From Onchidella celtica (taxonomy: Eukaryota; Mollusca; Gastropoda; Systellommatophora; Onchidiidae), in NCBI GenBank assembly GCA_963931925.1, contig OZ007569.1, positions 7,041,957 to 7,105,956 on the forward strand: a stretch of 64,000 bases of DNA. Direction: 5' to 3'. The position numbers were made by a program, and so were the translations under genes. Every line of letters starts with the position of its first letter. Position 1 is the first letter of the stretch. Below the pieces are notes generated by a model. The model saw only the letters and a list, made by a program, of their open reading frames with translations, did no database searches and was not told where the DNA came from. Below are positions 1-11,524 of this stretch, in pieces.

Positions 1-962
1 TGATGTGATTAATACACTGATGCTACAAGTTGCAAGAAAGCTCCTTTGTTCCTTGATTTTCAAGAAAAGTATCCATATATGGCTTTATTTTCCACTTCAT
101 TTGGTTCCACCTTACTTACCAACCACAACACAAGGACACTGATATACTCCTAAACCTTGGCTCAAGACATGGCTATAGCCCTCGAAAGGGGGAAAATTGT
201 CTTGTTGTTGTTGTTTTTGGAAGAAAGAGGAGGGGTGGTGGTGGTGGTGGCGGTGGTGGTGGTGGTGAGAAATGAGAGAGGAGTCACAATGCCTCATGTA
301 GCTAACTTCAGATTTCAGCTTGCCTTGAAATATTTTCAAGCTTTCTTTAGAGTGTTTGCTTTGAACATGTCCCAATAGAAAATGAGATTTGGACTGAACA
401 CTTCTGTGGAAAATGCAAGTCACCATTTTATGACATTAACATGATGTGTTATAATGTGTTATAATACAAAGCAAATAAATGAAGATCTCAAACTGCACAG
501 TTCAGATTTATTACATTGCTCTTTCACTTTCAGGTATAATAACAAACTCTGAAAATGGGTTAATTTCTATAATAGACATAGTGTACCCTCTTTTACTTTA
601 TGATACATGTTCTTAACACGTGGTGAATGATTTTAGACAAAGGCTACTGGGATTGGGTCATATAAGCTCGGACCTCTCATCACTGATGGGCATTAATGGT
701 CAAAACTTGACTGTCCCTTGGTACCTCACCAACGGAATTCACTGACTATTATGTAGATCTATAATAAAATGAATTGCAAGGCAAGACATGAAACTTCAAG
801 TCCGAGAAGCAATTTTTAGCAGAAATACAACAGACTGACATTGCCATTAGGTCATGTGTGACCCGCTCACCACTGCACAGGTTTCCTTTCATATTACTAT
901 TTATTTTATTTTGACAAGGGAAGGGTAAAGATCTTACACAATTGGGTGCAAAGAGTTTTTAC
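1..962 (-). other. Intron downstream of exon F (to window edge)
   Basis: No recognisable exon. A (GGT)n run lies at about 235-270 on the plus strand, preceded by a short (TTG)n run; the His-rich reading frame it creates on the minus strand is not credible. The rest is AT-rich unique sequence. Confidence 0.6.
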
Positions 963-1123
963 CTGGGATTAGTTGCTGTGGTCACTTCCACCCCCAAATG
1001 ATGAGGTTTGGGTAGAGAACACAGGAAGTGGAGAGTTGTGGCACAGAACACTCGGACTACACCTTCTGAACAGCCCACAAAGATATGTTCTAGTCCAGCT
1101 GTGATACAGTTAGCTGACTTGGT
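963..1123 (-). CDS. MAPKBP1: MAPKBP1/WDR62-like exon F (most 3' exon found)
   Basis: A 161-nt exon encodes TKSANCITAGLEHIFVGCSE, then GVVRVF, then LHFLCSLPKPHHLGVEV and ends ATNPR. The LPKPHxLG motif and the IFxGCxxGxVRxF blade match the family closely. The acceptor is ttgcag (cag at 1124-1126) and the donor gtaaaa is at 957-962. It starts in phase 0 and ends after two bases of a codon, so a further exon must follow; it was not found between 1 and 956 and presumably lies outside the window. Confidence 0.92.
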
Positions 1124-1715
1124 CTGCAATACACATTAGGCATTTGTTACATCTCATAATAATTTTTATGGCAGTTTTCTGTGTGTTATTTGTTTCCTTT
1201 TTTTTTTGCCCCATGTAACAGACAGATAAGGCATAAAACTAAGCTAATATTTTACTCATTTAAAATCCAATATGATGGTCAACACATTTGTTCCAGCTGG
1301 CTGTATTACCACTATTCTGCTGTCTATATAGTATATATGCTTTGTGATTTTGTCTTTAACATCTGATCTCTGCTGCCCAAAGATAACTGACAGCATGGCA
1401 TTTTTCTACTTGATTGCCTTTATGAGCTTGTCTCACACATAATTCTTTTATTTATTTATATCTTACATTGAAATATGTGTCTGGCCTTAGGGAACTATCA
1501 TGCAAACTTATAAATAAGAGCATTTATGTACGCAGACTGGCAATGCCACACAAGTTTCTTGTGTTTTTCTCAAAACTATGCAATGGGCAAATAATTATGT
1601 CACTCTGCCGTTGCACGACAGATCTGCCCAGCATATCTGACAATAAATTTGAAGTGTCCCTATTTATTTAACAATATCTAAAGAGCACACATAAACCAAT
1701 AAAAGAAAAGGAAAC

Positions 1716-2198
1716 ATATCGATACTCTAACCGTGTAACTGGAAAAAATTGACCAACTCATTTTTTTAGCTAAAAATAGACACCACGCCTTTCTGGGGGT
1801 TCCCTATTCAAATCGGAAGTCTACACGCACTATAAATAGCAAAGCTGAGCTTCAAAGCCTTCAATAGTTAAAATTCTAACCGTGTATGTGATTGTTCTAA
1901 TCGTGTAACTGATTTCTGTGGCCTAATTTTGTCGTGCTCTAGTCATGCGTATCTCTAACTGCGTAAGTGCCCAACAATACTTTGTGTGATAACCGCGTAA
2001 CAGGATTGACTGGCTTAAAGACCTGCATTTTTAAAAAAAAACATATTTATTACGACAGAAAGACATGTTTTGTTTGATTAATACAACCAAAAAGATATAG
2101 TCCTGTATAAAAAAAAACTCGCAAAAAGATGTTTTTTTCGTCTCCTGGAAAACAATCCCAAAACCAGTTACACGGTTAGAGTACAACACCATCAATAT
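1716..2198. mobile_element. MITE family 1, copy 1 (TIR, ~483 bp)
   Basis: Terminal inverted repeats TACTCTAACCGTGTAACTGG (1723-1742) and its complement (2164-2183) are exact. The outer part of the TIR continues on the right to 2198; on the left about 8 bp have been lost relative to copy 2. The interior carries further variants of CTAACCGTGTAAC at about 1877, 1897, 1953 and 1991. There is no coding capacity. It lies in the intron between exons E and F. The superfamily is unassigned; a TA target duplication is possible. Confidence 0.85.
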
Positions 2199-2225
2199 AA
2201 AACTGAACAGTCAATTGTCACCTAC

Positions 2226-2408
2226 CCTTAGCTCCACCCACTTATCTAGCTGCCTTTTTTCATTGAATTCACACAGTAACCCTGACTGAGTGATGACAAA
2301 AAACCTGCCACACATGGAGCCCTGGCCAGCTACAACACCACAGAAAAAGTTGTCTTTTTGGTCACCAAGGATACCAGAGCGGCCCATCAAAGGCACTGTT
2401 TGATTGAT
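2226..2408 (-). CDS. MAPKBP1: MAPKBP1/WDR62-like exon E
   Basis: A 183-nt phase-0 exon encodes 61 residues, INQTVPLMGRSGILGDQKDN through SGLLCEFNEKRQLDKWVELR. GRSGILG, the following FCGV and SGLLCEFNEKR are near-diagnostic of the MAPKBP1/WDR62 family. The acceptor is tcttcag (cag at 2409-2411) and the donor gtaggt is at 2220-2225. A MITE ends only about 28 bp past this donor inside the next intron. Confidence 0.96.
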
Positions 2409-2920
2409 CTGAAGAGAAAAAGTACGACAAGTTAAAAAATATCAAATTCTATAGCATTTTTTACATTTTCACACAAAAACACATTTCTCTATGACAGCCA
2501 CGATATTAATGCTAAAAGCTATGCTATGTGCTTGATATCAAGGACGACGTACGCATGCACACATTTGCATGAATCTCCAACATTGAATTTCACTCTAACC
2601 ATTTTCTTATTTCTATTATTATTTCAGTTTCAAATTATCAGCTTCTTTATAGGTTTACAATTGTTTGGGTCTCACAATGTTATTTTATTTTTATCCCAAG
2701 TGTGAGATTATTTTTTCAATATATAGCAATTATAATATTTCAAAAATTTTACGACAGCTTCTACATTCTTATCATACAATAATTCTGCTTTTACAATAAA
2801 AGCTCTCAATTTATTAGGACATTCTTAAAGTAAGCTGTATAAAGACTGGCCTTTTGAGGCCTGCAAGATGAAGATATTAAAAGCCTCAATGACATAAAGC
2901 AATCTCCTGTCAATCCCTAC
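2409..2920 (-). other. Intron between exons D and E
   Basis: AT-rich sequence of about 512 bp with normal splice sites. Nothing else recognised. Confidence 0.8.
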
Positions 2921-3016
2921 CTTGGACCTCCGGTCCTCTAGGTACCAGAATCTGACGTGTCTGTTTCCCACAGTAACGAAACATTTCCCGTCTTCTGAGA
3001 AAGCAAGTGCGCTAAC
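2921..3016 (-). CDS. MAPKBP1: MAPKBP1/WDR62-like exon D
   Basis: A 96-nt phase-0 exon encodes 32 residues, [20 protein letters not shown] followed by [12 protein letters not shown]. The series SEDG, FVT, GNRH and FWYL is strongly conserved in MAPKBP1 and WDR62. The acceptor is ctgtcag (cag at 3017-3019) and the donor gtaggg is at 2915-2920. It continues without gap from exon C (SSK then VSA), completing one propeller blade. Confidence 0.95.
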
Positions 3017-3958
3017 CTGACAGAGAGAACAATTAGTCTGTAAGAGCCTGCAGTAATTTTATAACCTTCAAGAAAAAAAAAAACATTCTAAATTTTCAAC
3101 TTGGTAGGACATCCAGCTCACACTGCAGATTTCAACATCACGATACATCAACATCAAATCCCCACTTCATGTACATCCTTATTTCTAGTTTAAATGAATA
3201 AAATTTCAAAAATACTTTTTTAAAAAAACAACAAGAAAAATTAAAATATTTCTGCCATTCTGATTTCCCTAGGGCAGGTAAATTAGTACGACCTTTCACT
3301 GAATCAAAAATAATGAAGAAAAATGTCTGCAATTTTGTCACCCCGTCTGATCTGCAAGCAAGATGAATTGTCTCCCTTGCATCATGCCCCCACATTTCAC
3401 TTGTTCAAGGCAGGTACATGTATTTTGTTTCAACCCACAACCTGCCCTGTTATGAAAATAGATGTTTCTGGCCATATGTGCCAATCTAGGTCAAATTCTT
3501 TTTTTTTTTCTTCTTCTTCTTTCTTTCTTTTTCCTCCATCATCTTAATATAGAACGCAATGTGATTTATCTTTCTATCTAGATTACAAACTCTGACCCTC
3601 AAACCTTGTTTGTTCCAACTCCCTTTTTTGCACAACTGAGAAACTCCACATTAAACATCTGCTGCTTTAGTAATTCTGATAAGGAGTTGGGGGAAAAATT
3701 GAAACCGCAAAACAGTGTAGTAAGCCCAACAACGCGTTTTAAACAAGTCTCAAAGTGTGCTTTTGTTATACCATCTCTGCCTGCTAAAAGATCTCCAGTT
3801 TTTTTCAGAAAATGGAGATAGACAAACAAAGACTAAAGTTATGATTTCTGAACAACTGACAGTTTACTTGCTGTCATCGCAAATGTGAAATTGATCGCAG
3901 AATAAAACGGGACAAAACAGGAAATCTGTTGCATCCCCTGTGAAATTCTGTTTCTGGC
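3017..3958 (-). other. Intron between exons C and D, part before MITE copy 2
   Basis: AT-rich. It contains a short T-rich, TTC-rich tract at about 3500-3535. Short reading frames here are not conserved-looking. Confidence 0.7.
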
Positions 3959-4449
3959 ATATCAATGGTGTTGTGCTCTAACCGTGTGACTGGAAAAAAT
4001 TGACCAACTCATTTTTTTTAGTAAAAATAGTCACCATGCCTTTCCGGGGGTTACCTGTTCAAATGGGAAGTCTACACGCACTATAAATAGCAAAATTGAG
4101 CTTCGAAGCCTTCAATAGTTACAATTCTAACCGTGTATGTGGTTGTTCTAACTAATCGTGTAACTGATTTCTGTGGCGGAATTTTGTCGTGCTCTAGTCT
4201 TGCGTATCTCTAAATGCGCAAGTGCCTAACAATACTTTGTGTGATAACCGCGTAACAGGATCAACTGGCTTAAAGACCTGCATTTTTTTTAAAAATATTT
4301 ATTACGACAGAAAGACATGTTTTGTTTGATTAATACGACCAAAAAGATATAGTCCTGTATAAAAAAAACTCGCAAAAAGATGTTTTTTTCGTCTCCTGGA
4401 AAACAATCCCAAAACCAGTTAAACGGTTAGAGTACAACACCATCGATAT
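3959..4449. mobile_element. MITE family 1, copy 2 (TIR, ~491 bp)
   Basis: A second copy of the 1716-2198 element in the same orientation, highly similar along its whole length. Here the TIR is longer, about 35 bp: both ends include ATGGTGTTGT outside the CTCTAACC core. TA dinucleotides at 3960-3961 and 4447-4448 could be the target duplication. It lies in the intron between exons C and D. Confidence 0.87.
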
Positions 4450-4556
4450 CCTGTCTTTTGTCATAGTAAGGCAGAGACTAACTATTTCCTCAGTCAAAAC
4501 AGTTCAACAGTGTAAGCTTCTGACCAAGGATAAGACTTGTGACTGTCATGACTCAC

Positions 4557-4673
4557 TTTGCTGGACACTTTATTGGAAGCAACTTTATTGCCCGTCTTCC
4601 AGTTCCAGACATTGATCATCATGTCATGTTGTGTGCCCACAGAGACAACTTCTTTCATGTTGGGTGAAAAGGC
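4557..4673 (-). CDS. MAPKBP1: MAPKBP1/WDR62-like exon C
   Basis: A 117-nt phase-0 exon encodes 39 residues, starting [20 protein letters not shown] and ending VASNKVSSK. The motifs AFSPNMK, QHDM, NVW and VASNKVS are hallmarks of this family's propeller. The acceptor is ttcacag (cag at 4674-4676) and the donor gtgagt is at 4551-4556. Immediately upstream in transcript order, about 28 bp before the acceptor, lies a mutated partial copy of this same exon (4701-4757). Confidence 0.95.
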
Positions 4674-4700
4674 CTGTGAAAGACAACAAATAATACAGAA

Positions 4701-4757
4701 ATTGATCATCATGTCCTGTTGTGTGCCCACAGATACAACTTCTTTCAGGTCGGGAAA
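4701..4757 (-). pseudogene. Decayed partial duplicate of exon C
   Basis: About 57 bp repeat 4611-4667 of exon C at an offset of 90 bp, with only about four substitutions. Read on the minus strand it gives [16 protein letters not shown], against [16 protein letters not shown] in the real exon, so the conserved QHD has become QQD. Only the first half of the exon is copied and no splice donor follows the copy. The reading frame stays open through the intervening 28 bp into exon C, so a longer exon using an upstream acceptor is possible but unsupported. Confidence 0.85.
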
Positions 4758-4877
4758 AGTTATACCATTATAATTTCTACCGAGTCAGTATGGAATTATG
4801 ATTATACATGTATAGACTGGAAAGGTCAGCTATGAGCTCTCTGAGCTTCTTCACCTATGATTAGAACATGACTGATG

Positions 4878-5250
<373 letters not shown>

Positions 5251-6066
5251 AAAGAAAAAAGGGGGGCTGGGAATGAGAAGAGGGGAGAGAGATGGAAAGA
5301 ACTGTCTCCCCTAATCATCATGGTGGGATACTTATCAGTTTCTGGAGAGAGAAATGAAAGGAGGTTTTTCTTCAATGATTTAACAATTTTTGTCATTCTG
5401 TTCAATATTCAGCTGGATCCAATTCCAACCTCCAGGCCAAACATCCTCTACCTGCCTTTTCCCAAACCAGAGACATCGATTCTGCCAGACAACAGAAACG
5501 CCCCACTGCACCATAAAGACAACAATGCAATGACCCAGCCAGTATACACCCACTCTTAAACAGCGTGTGGGGATCGATAAACCAATAGATGAAGGGACAT
5601 CAGACCTGCCAAACTTCAAAGACACGGCCCATACAAAAAACACCTTTGCTGCAATATAAACAAACACTGAGGTGTCAAACGACGTCATTAACCAGCACCG
5701 TTTGCGGTTCCATATGCGAAGTGCAAATTTATCCACCAGTGCGCTGATACCTGTCTTACGGTAAGGAATAACGCGGGGGGGGGGGGGAAGAAAGAGACAT
5801 CCATAAGGTAAGTGTCCTCGGAAAGGGGAGGGTGCCACCAACGTTCAAGAAGCCGGCATTACCATTATTTCACAGGAAAAATACAAGAAGTGATGGAACA
5901 CTGCAGCCGGTTAGGGAGCCCTTTTGAGGGCTTAGAAGGAAAAGAAAGCCAAGAAGAGGAAAAGAACAGGCGCCCTTTTGGGGGCTAAAAAAGCCAACAG
6001 GACAACAGAAAGAAGAAGAAGAAGAAACAAGAAGAAGAAGAATAAGGAAGGTGCAAATGCCAATGG

Positions 6067-6590
6067 CGGATCCTTCGACAACAAACACCTCAACACACAG
6101 GAGAGGGGCGGATCCTTCGACAACAAACACCTCAACACACAGGAGAGGGGCGGAGATCCTTCGACAACAAACACCTCAACACACAGGAGAGGGGCGGAGA
6201 TCCTTCGACAACAAACACCTCAACACACAGGAGAGGGGCGGAGATCCTTCGACAACAAACACCTCAACACACAGGAGAGGGGCGGAGATCCTTCGACAAC
6301 AAACACCTCAACACACAGGAGAGGGGCGGAGATCCTTCGACAACAAACACCTCAACACACAGGAGAGGGGCGGAGATCCTTCGACAACAAACACCTCAAC
6401 ACACAGGAGAGGGGCGGAGATCCTTCGACAACAAACACCTCAACACACAGGAGAGGGGCGGAGATCCTTCGACAACAAACACCTCAACACACAGGAGAGG
6501 GGCGGAGATCCTTCGACAACAAACACCTCAACACACAGGAGAGGGGCGGAGATCCTTCGACAACAAACACCTCAACACACAGGAGAGGGG
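6067..6590 (+). repeat. Minisatellite, 12 units of 42-44 bp
   Basis: Two 42-bp units (6067-6108, 6109-6150) are followed by ten 44-bp units from 6151 to 6590, virtually identical to each other. The unit contains CTTCGACAACAAACACC and CACACAGGAGAGGGG; the 42-bp form lacks GA in CGGAGATCC. Since 44 is not a multiple of three and the unit has no stop in three frames, it yields long artefactual reading frames with a 44-residue period. Confidence 0.98.
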
Positions 6591-7726
6591 CGCTTCTGGG
6601 TGTGTTCAACCACGTAATGAATGGAATTTTTGGCTTTTTAAAAATTTTTATTTCGTCTTTTCGAGCAAATTAAACTGTTGAGTTACATAAAAAGTCATGG
6701 TTCTAATGAAACAGTCAAACGGTACATGTCTTGCCAAATGCCATAGAAAACAACAAAGTCTAGCTATGGAAATTCATCGTTTTAATGGCCGTGCGCTGGT
6801 AGGGCTGTTTGAGGCCATTCGTATGAATAGCTTACCGGGGACGGGGGATGTCAAAATTGCCAAAGCGGACCACACCGCACTTTACGGAAGCCCCCTATTT
6901 CACACAAAGATAAAGAGAAAATCTCCTGCTGGTAAAACACTTTCAACGGAGCGCCGAGTGGGGTATGCAATATCATTTCCAGTGACAAATGGGATAAAAA
7001 TGCGGGCTAGATCATATGGTCGTAAAATTAATCTGAGTCAAGGGCATCGGCTTTTTTTTTTTTTTTAATCTAATTTTTCCCACTTTTTCCACATAAACAG
7101 AAGTTTAAAAAAAAAAAAAAAGCGTGGACGGAGAAAGCAGCAAGAATAGAAACGGCAAACTTGAAATTGGGCTAAGAAAAGTATAAAACTTTTTCGAGGT
7201 GTCTTTCCCGCATACCTGTGCCATCAGAATGATGATGTCAGGGGCGTATGACCCACTGAAACTAGCGCCCATGGCAAGCACTGAAACTGCACCCCTATCT
7301 GACAGCCGTTTATTAGCTGATGACTTTACCATAGTATCAACACAAACATACAAACCAGGATCGTTGATCGTTTAACTCAACAAATCGCCAAATTATGGCA
7401 CTACATAAAAATTATAACCGCATCTTTCTGACATCTGAAGAAACAAATCTTTGTTCTATCCCAGAAAGGCTTGTCTGACTGTAGTAGTTAATGCGTAGGG
7501 GAGCCCCTTCCGTCCCATCTCTCTTTCAAGTGGAGCCTAGGCTATGCACTACACCTGTCATACCTTAGCGACTCCACTGGATGCTGCTCGGTAATGAACT
7601 TCTCTGACGGGGTCATTAATCCGTATATAACTCGTGAAATCAAGGATAATGATGATGTTAAAAGACGTCCTGGAAACCTGACATCAAACTTTTATAGCAA
7701 TTTTACCCGATCAACTGTACAAGAAT

Positions 7727-7865
7727 GGGGGGGGGGGGGGAGAGGAGAGAGAGAGGAGAGAGAGACCGAGAGAGGGGAGAGAAGAGTGAGAAAGGCGAAA
7801 GAGGTAGCTGGAAGAAAGAGGAGAGCAAGAGAGAGAGAAAGAGATAGAGAGAGTGTCGAGAATCG
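7727..7865. repeat. Poly-G plus GA-rich microsatellite
   Basis: A G run of about 13 is followed by impure GA repeats with purines on the plus strand. Confidence 0.9.
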
Positions 7866-8859
7866 ATAAACACATCAGCATCAGCTTCTAAGTACAGCAT
7901 TCTCTGCTGTCTCTTTGCCCCCAAAGACAACAATCAATTGACTCAATACATGACTTGTCATATCCATCGATCAAATCATATTCCCATGAATCAAACCCTG
8001 TCACGCTTTTCCCCCGACATTGGCGGGGGCTTCACACTGGATATAAAATTTGTATTTAACTCCCGTTAACCTCATTTTCACCACCTGAGGTGTTTCCGTA
8101 TCCTTCATTCCAAAACTTTTCCATTTCCCTATACATCCCTTTACGAATTACTGTGGCGCCATTCTGAAATTTTCAAAAAGAAGGCAATTTCAAAGGCTCC
8201 ATCTAACTTAACACATTTACAGTTGTCCGTGTAATCAATAAATAGGGAAAAATTACAGTGGGCACATAATGTTTCAGTTAGTGAAGAGGCTGATCGTGGA
8301 ATTCCCCGAAATAGCGGAAGAACGGCATAGCTGGAATTGAGAAGGATGGTAATTTCTTCAAAAAATTTCTTCATGTCAGCTCAAGCATTAAGCCAGACAC
8401 CATTGACAGCGAGTAGCTGTTAGTAAATAAAACGCCGGTGGTAGAACGCGCTAAATCTATGGTAGGACGTGACTTATTGGTCATCAACCGCCAATAGACA
8501 TCGCCAACATGTGTCAGCCATTGACATGATGAGAAAGTACAGCCCGTCGCGGGCGGAAACTGCCCGGAGTTATTTAATGGAGAAACTGCACCGATTCACA
8601 TTTTTTTGTTTGCCATCTGTACTGACTGGGGAATCGTTGCCAGCTTCCCCGGACACAGCCAGAACTGTTTCACGTATCTCCGATGTTCAGTGGTGTGAGA
8701 TGCTTATCTCTTGTTTTAAAGGCCGGCTGTTCCTTCGCCCCACCCCCCCTCTCAAATTAAACAACAACAGGAAAAACCTTATAATTATGTGTTCATCTAT
8801 TAAATCTCACATTTGTGTGTGGGTGTGTGTGCGTGTGTGCCCTCTCTTTGTATTTTTTG

Positions 8860-9244
8860 GAGATTTGACGGGATCCCCTCCTTCCAATAAAAAAAAAAGG
8901 GGGGGGGAGAGAGAGACAAAGAGAGAGAGAGAGAATGAGAGAGAGAAAGAGAGAGAGAAAGAAAGAAAGAAAGAGAGGGGGGAGAGAGAGAGAAAGAAAG
9001 AGAGGGGGGAGAGAGAGAGAAAGAAAGAGAGAGAAAAGAGAGAGAGAGAGAGAGAGAGAGAAAGAAAGAGAGAGAAAAGAGAGAGAGAGAAAGAAAGAGA
9101 GAGAGAGAGAAACAAGAAAACAAAACAAAAGGAAAGGAGGCACAAATGCCCACGGCAGCGCACCTCCCTAAATAAAGATCTACTACCAAAGAGATTTGAC
9201 GGGATCCCCTCCTTCCAATAAAAAAAAAAGGGGGGGGGGAGAGA

Positions 9245-9288
<44 letters not shown>

Positions 9289-9301
9289 AAGAGAGAGAGA
9301 A

Positions 9302-9335
<34 letters not shown>
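8860..9335. repeat. GA-rich array with a unit duplicated at 331-bp offset
   Basis: A single-copy block starting GAGATTTGACGGGATCCCCT at 8860 and ending in A and G runs plus (GA)n recurs at 9191 almost unchanged. Each copy leads into GA repeats, so a unit of non-repetitive sequence plus microsatellite has been duplicated in tandem. Confidence 0.9.
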
Positions 9336-9336
<1 letters not shown>

Positions 9337-9988
9337 GATTTATTTGCAAGTGCTTGTACATCTTAATGCCACCCTGACCCTACTTCCACAAGGGAAAATT
9401 CTATATTCTATCTTCCCCAAATAAACTTCATGTTCCTCTCGGTGTGAACAACTAGCGATTTCAGATCATGCGACGCCTTCAGCTCTACCACTGCGCCACA
9501 CACCGCTATGGACATTGCGGGAAACCACAGCCACACAGGAAAGAAAGGTACATGTAATCACAGCTCTGTCTGTGTTAAATCACACTAGAACATTAAGTGG
9601 CTGCAAGACAACGAGAGTTCCTCACTCAATTTCCCCTATCTCAAGTGTTAAGTTGATGTCTATGGGTCTCCGTGGGTTACCTGGCATTCCCCCGCAGGAA
9701 TCCTCAATGGAGAGTCAAGAGACCGCCAATGTCTTCAAACACGTTTCGCACCGTCGGTAACTCATGGTTTTGTCAAGAAAATGCTCAGATCCAAGTGAAG
9801 TGTTTTGTATGGGGGTTTACACTGAAAGTATTATGACAACGTTAGTTTCAAATCGCAGAAATAAGTGGTGGAAAAAAACAAACAACCCAGTTTATCCTCG
9901 TTGATACTTTTGTAAAGTTCCGAAAGAATCTTCCTTTCAGACAAATATCTAGCTTTACTTTAAGAACGTACAAACACACAAGTCGTGT

Positions 9989-10201
9989 TTAACCCTTTCG
10001 ATACTGAAACACCATTGATGGTAACTCTTTACTACTCGGTCGGTTACAGGTTTTGCTTCTCTGTGACCAGCTCTCACAGACGGATCAATAGCCTGATGAA
10101 GAATCATAATTTGCCACTGAAATAACTGAAATAAGTGGATCTCAATATAAACTGGATTTGAGAAAATCTAGCTTTGACGGCGTCAGTAGTCAAAGGGTTA
10201 A
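9989..10201. mobile_element. TTAA-flanked MITE, family 2, copy 1
   Basis: TTAA at 9989-9992 and 10198-10201 flank an element starting CCCTTTCGATACTGA and ending in the complement of CCCTTTGACTACTGACGC. TTAA duplication with CCC termini is the signature of piggyBac-type transposons. A degenerate inverted copy is at 27079-27288. Confidence 0.75.
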
Positions 10202-11524
10202 GAGCGCGCACACATCTGTATTGTATCTCTGCAGTTTTGGGGCAGTATAAAACGTATCAGGTCTTGAAGCCAACGGAACAATCTTCCTTTCCACAATGCA
10301 CGGATTCCAGTGTCACATGACAATCTTGTACCGTATCTCTGACATGAGGAGAATTTCGCCTTTCTACTAGCAATGAGTGTTTACTTCGTTCATTTTTTTC
10401 TCTTACCCTCAGAGAGGGCGGGGGTTAAAGAGATAGAGAGAGGAAGAGAAGCGGAAAAAGATGGAGAGACAGACGTGAAAGTGAGACTGACTAAGTGGGG
10501 TTGGTGGTGGTGGTGGTGGTGGGAGGGGGGAGTGCGCGAACATTAACTCGCAAACACATCAAAGTCAAAATTGCAGTGCAGCATCTGCCCTCCACAGACA
10601 AAAGCGCTGAACTCATTACTTGCAACACTGCGTTCACGACAACAAAAATTACGAGATTAAAGGCACCTTTACAGAAATAGCGTCAGAACAACGCTGTTCC
10701 CTTTCAAGTCATGATTCAATCTGGCAACAGCTTTGTGCGTTCACTTTTTCCCAATTATCAGCGATTACTAGTAACTATGAAGAGAATATTGGATAACATG
10801 AGATAAAAATTCAAAAGCTTATTACAACGAAGTGAAAGTATTAAGTCGAGCAAACAAACATTTCTTGCCACCTCTAATACTCTATGAGGAATATTAATTA
10901 ATACAAAGGGCAAAAGGGCAAGCCATAAAAAAAAAAAATATATATATATATGTAGTACAAAAGGGTATGGGATCTGGAAGAGGGAGAAAGGGGGTGTATA
11001 TGTGTGTGTTGGGGGGGGGGGAAGGCACGGGGTGGAGAAAGAGAAGAAAAGAACGGGACCCATTCGCATGTATGGCATGTTTCTGTGTGAGCGTCAACAC
11101 TGCCACTCTCGGTTACGACTCTTGTGAACACTTGATTAAACAAGCATAGATCTAGATCTAGTCAGAACTAAATCTTTCATGGATGAAACATTCTCAGTTA
11201 ATAGTGGTCATGCCTGCATTCCTGTCCTCCAGGCTAATAAAATCCCACCTTTTCATGCCGTATTCAGCCCCTGCGCCACATTTTTTTTCCATTTCCCCGA
11301 CTTTGAGTTAAAGTTGAGATTTTTCCCCATTAAAACTGTCGTTAAAGTTATATAATCGCGGCCCTAAAAGATCATGAAATAGCTGGCATATCAATTTATA
11401 TTGTTGGTGCATGGAAATACACACGACTTCTATGGTGTCAAATGTTATTAGGAGAAACACATCCCCACGCTGAACTTGCACACTGTTTTCTATTTACAAT
11501 TCACATAATTCTTTTCGAATTCGG

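Noticed and set aside
112..426. Histidine-rich frame (HHHHHRHHHHH)
   Set aside because: Encoded by a GGT/CCA microsatellite within an intron.
5380..5841. 153-codon frame on the minus strand
   Set aside because: Contains a homopolymer-encoded PPPP stretch, overlaps no recognisable domain and has no splice or conservation support.
5978..6673. 231-codon frame with a 44-residue repeat
   Set aside because: Produced by a 44-bp minisatellite read through three frames in turn; no independent coding sign.
6697..7068. 123-codon frame on the plus strand
   Set aside because: No recognisable domain; ends in a poly-T-encoded FFFFF; probably chance.
7105..7353. Possible extra exon in the large intron (VSVLAMGASFSGSY...)
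   Set aside because: Exons B and C already join without a gap in the family alignment, so no residues are missing there.
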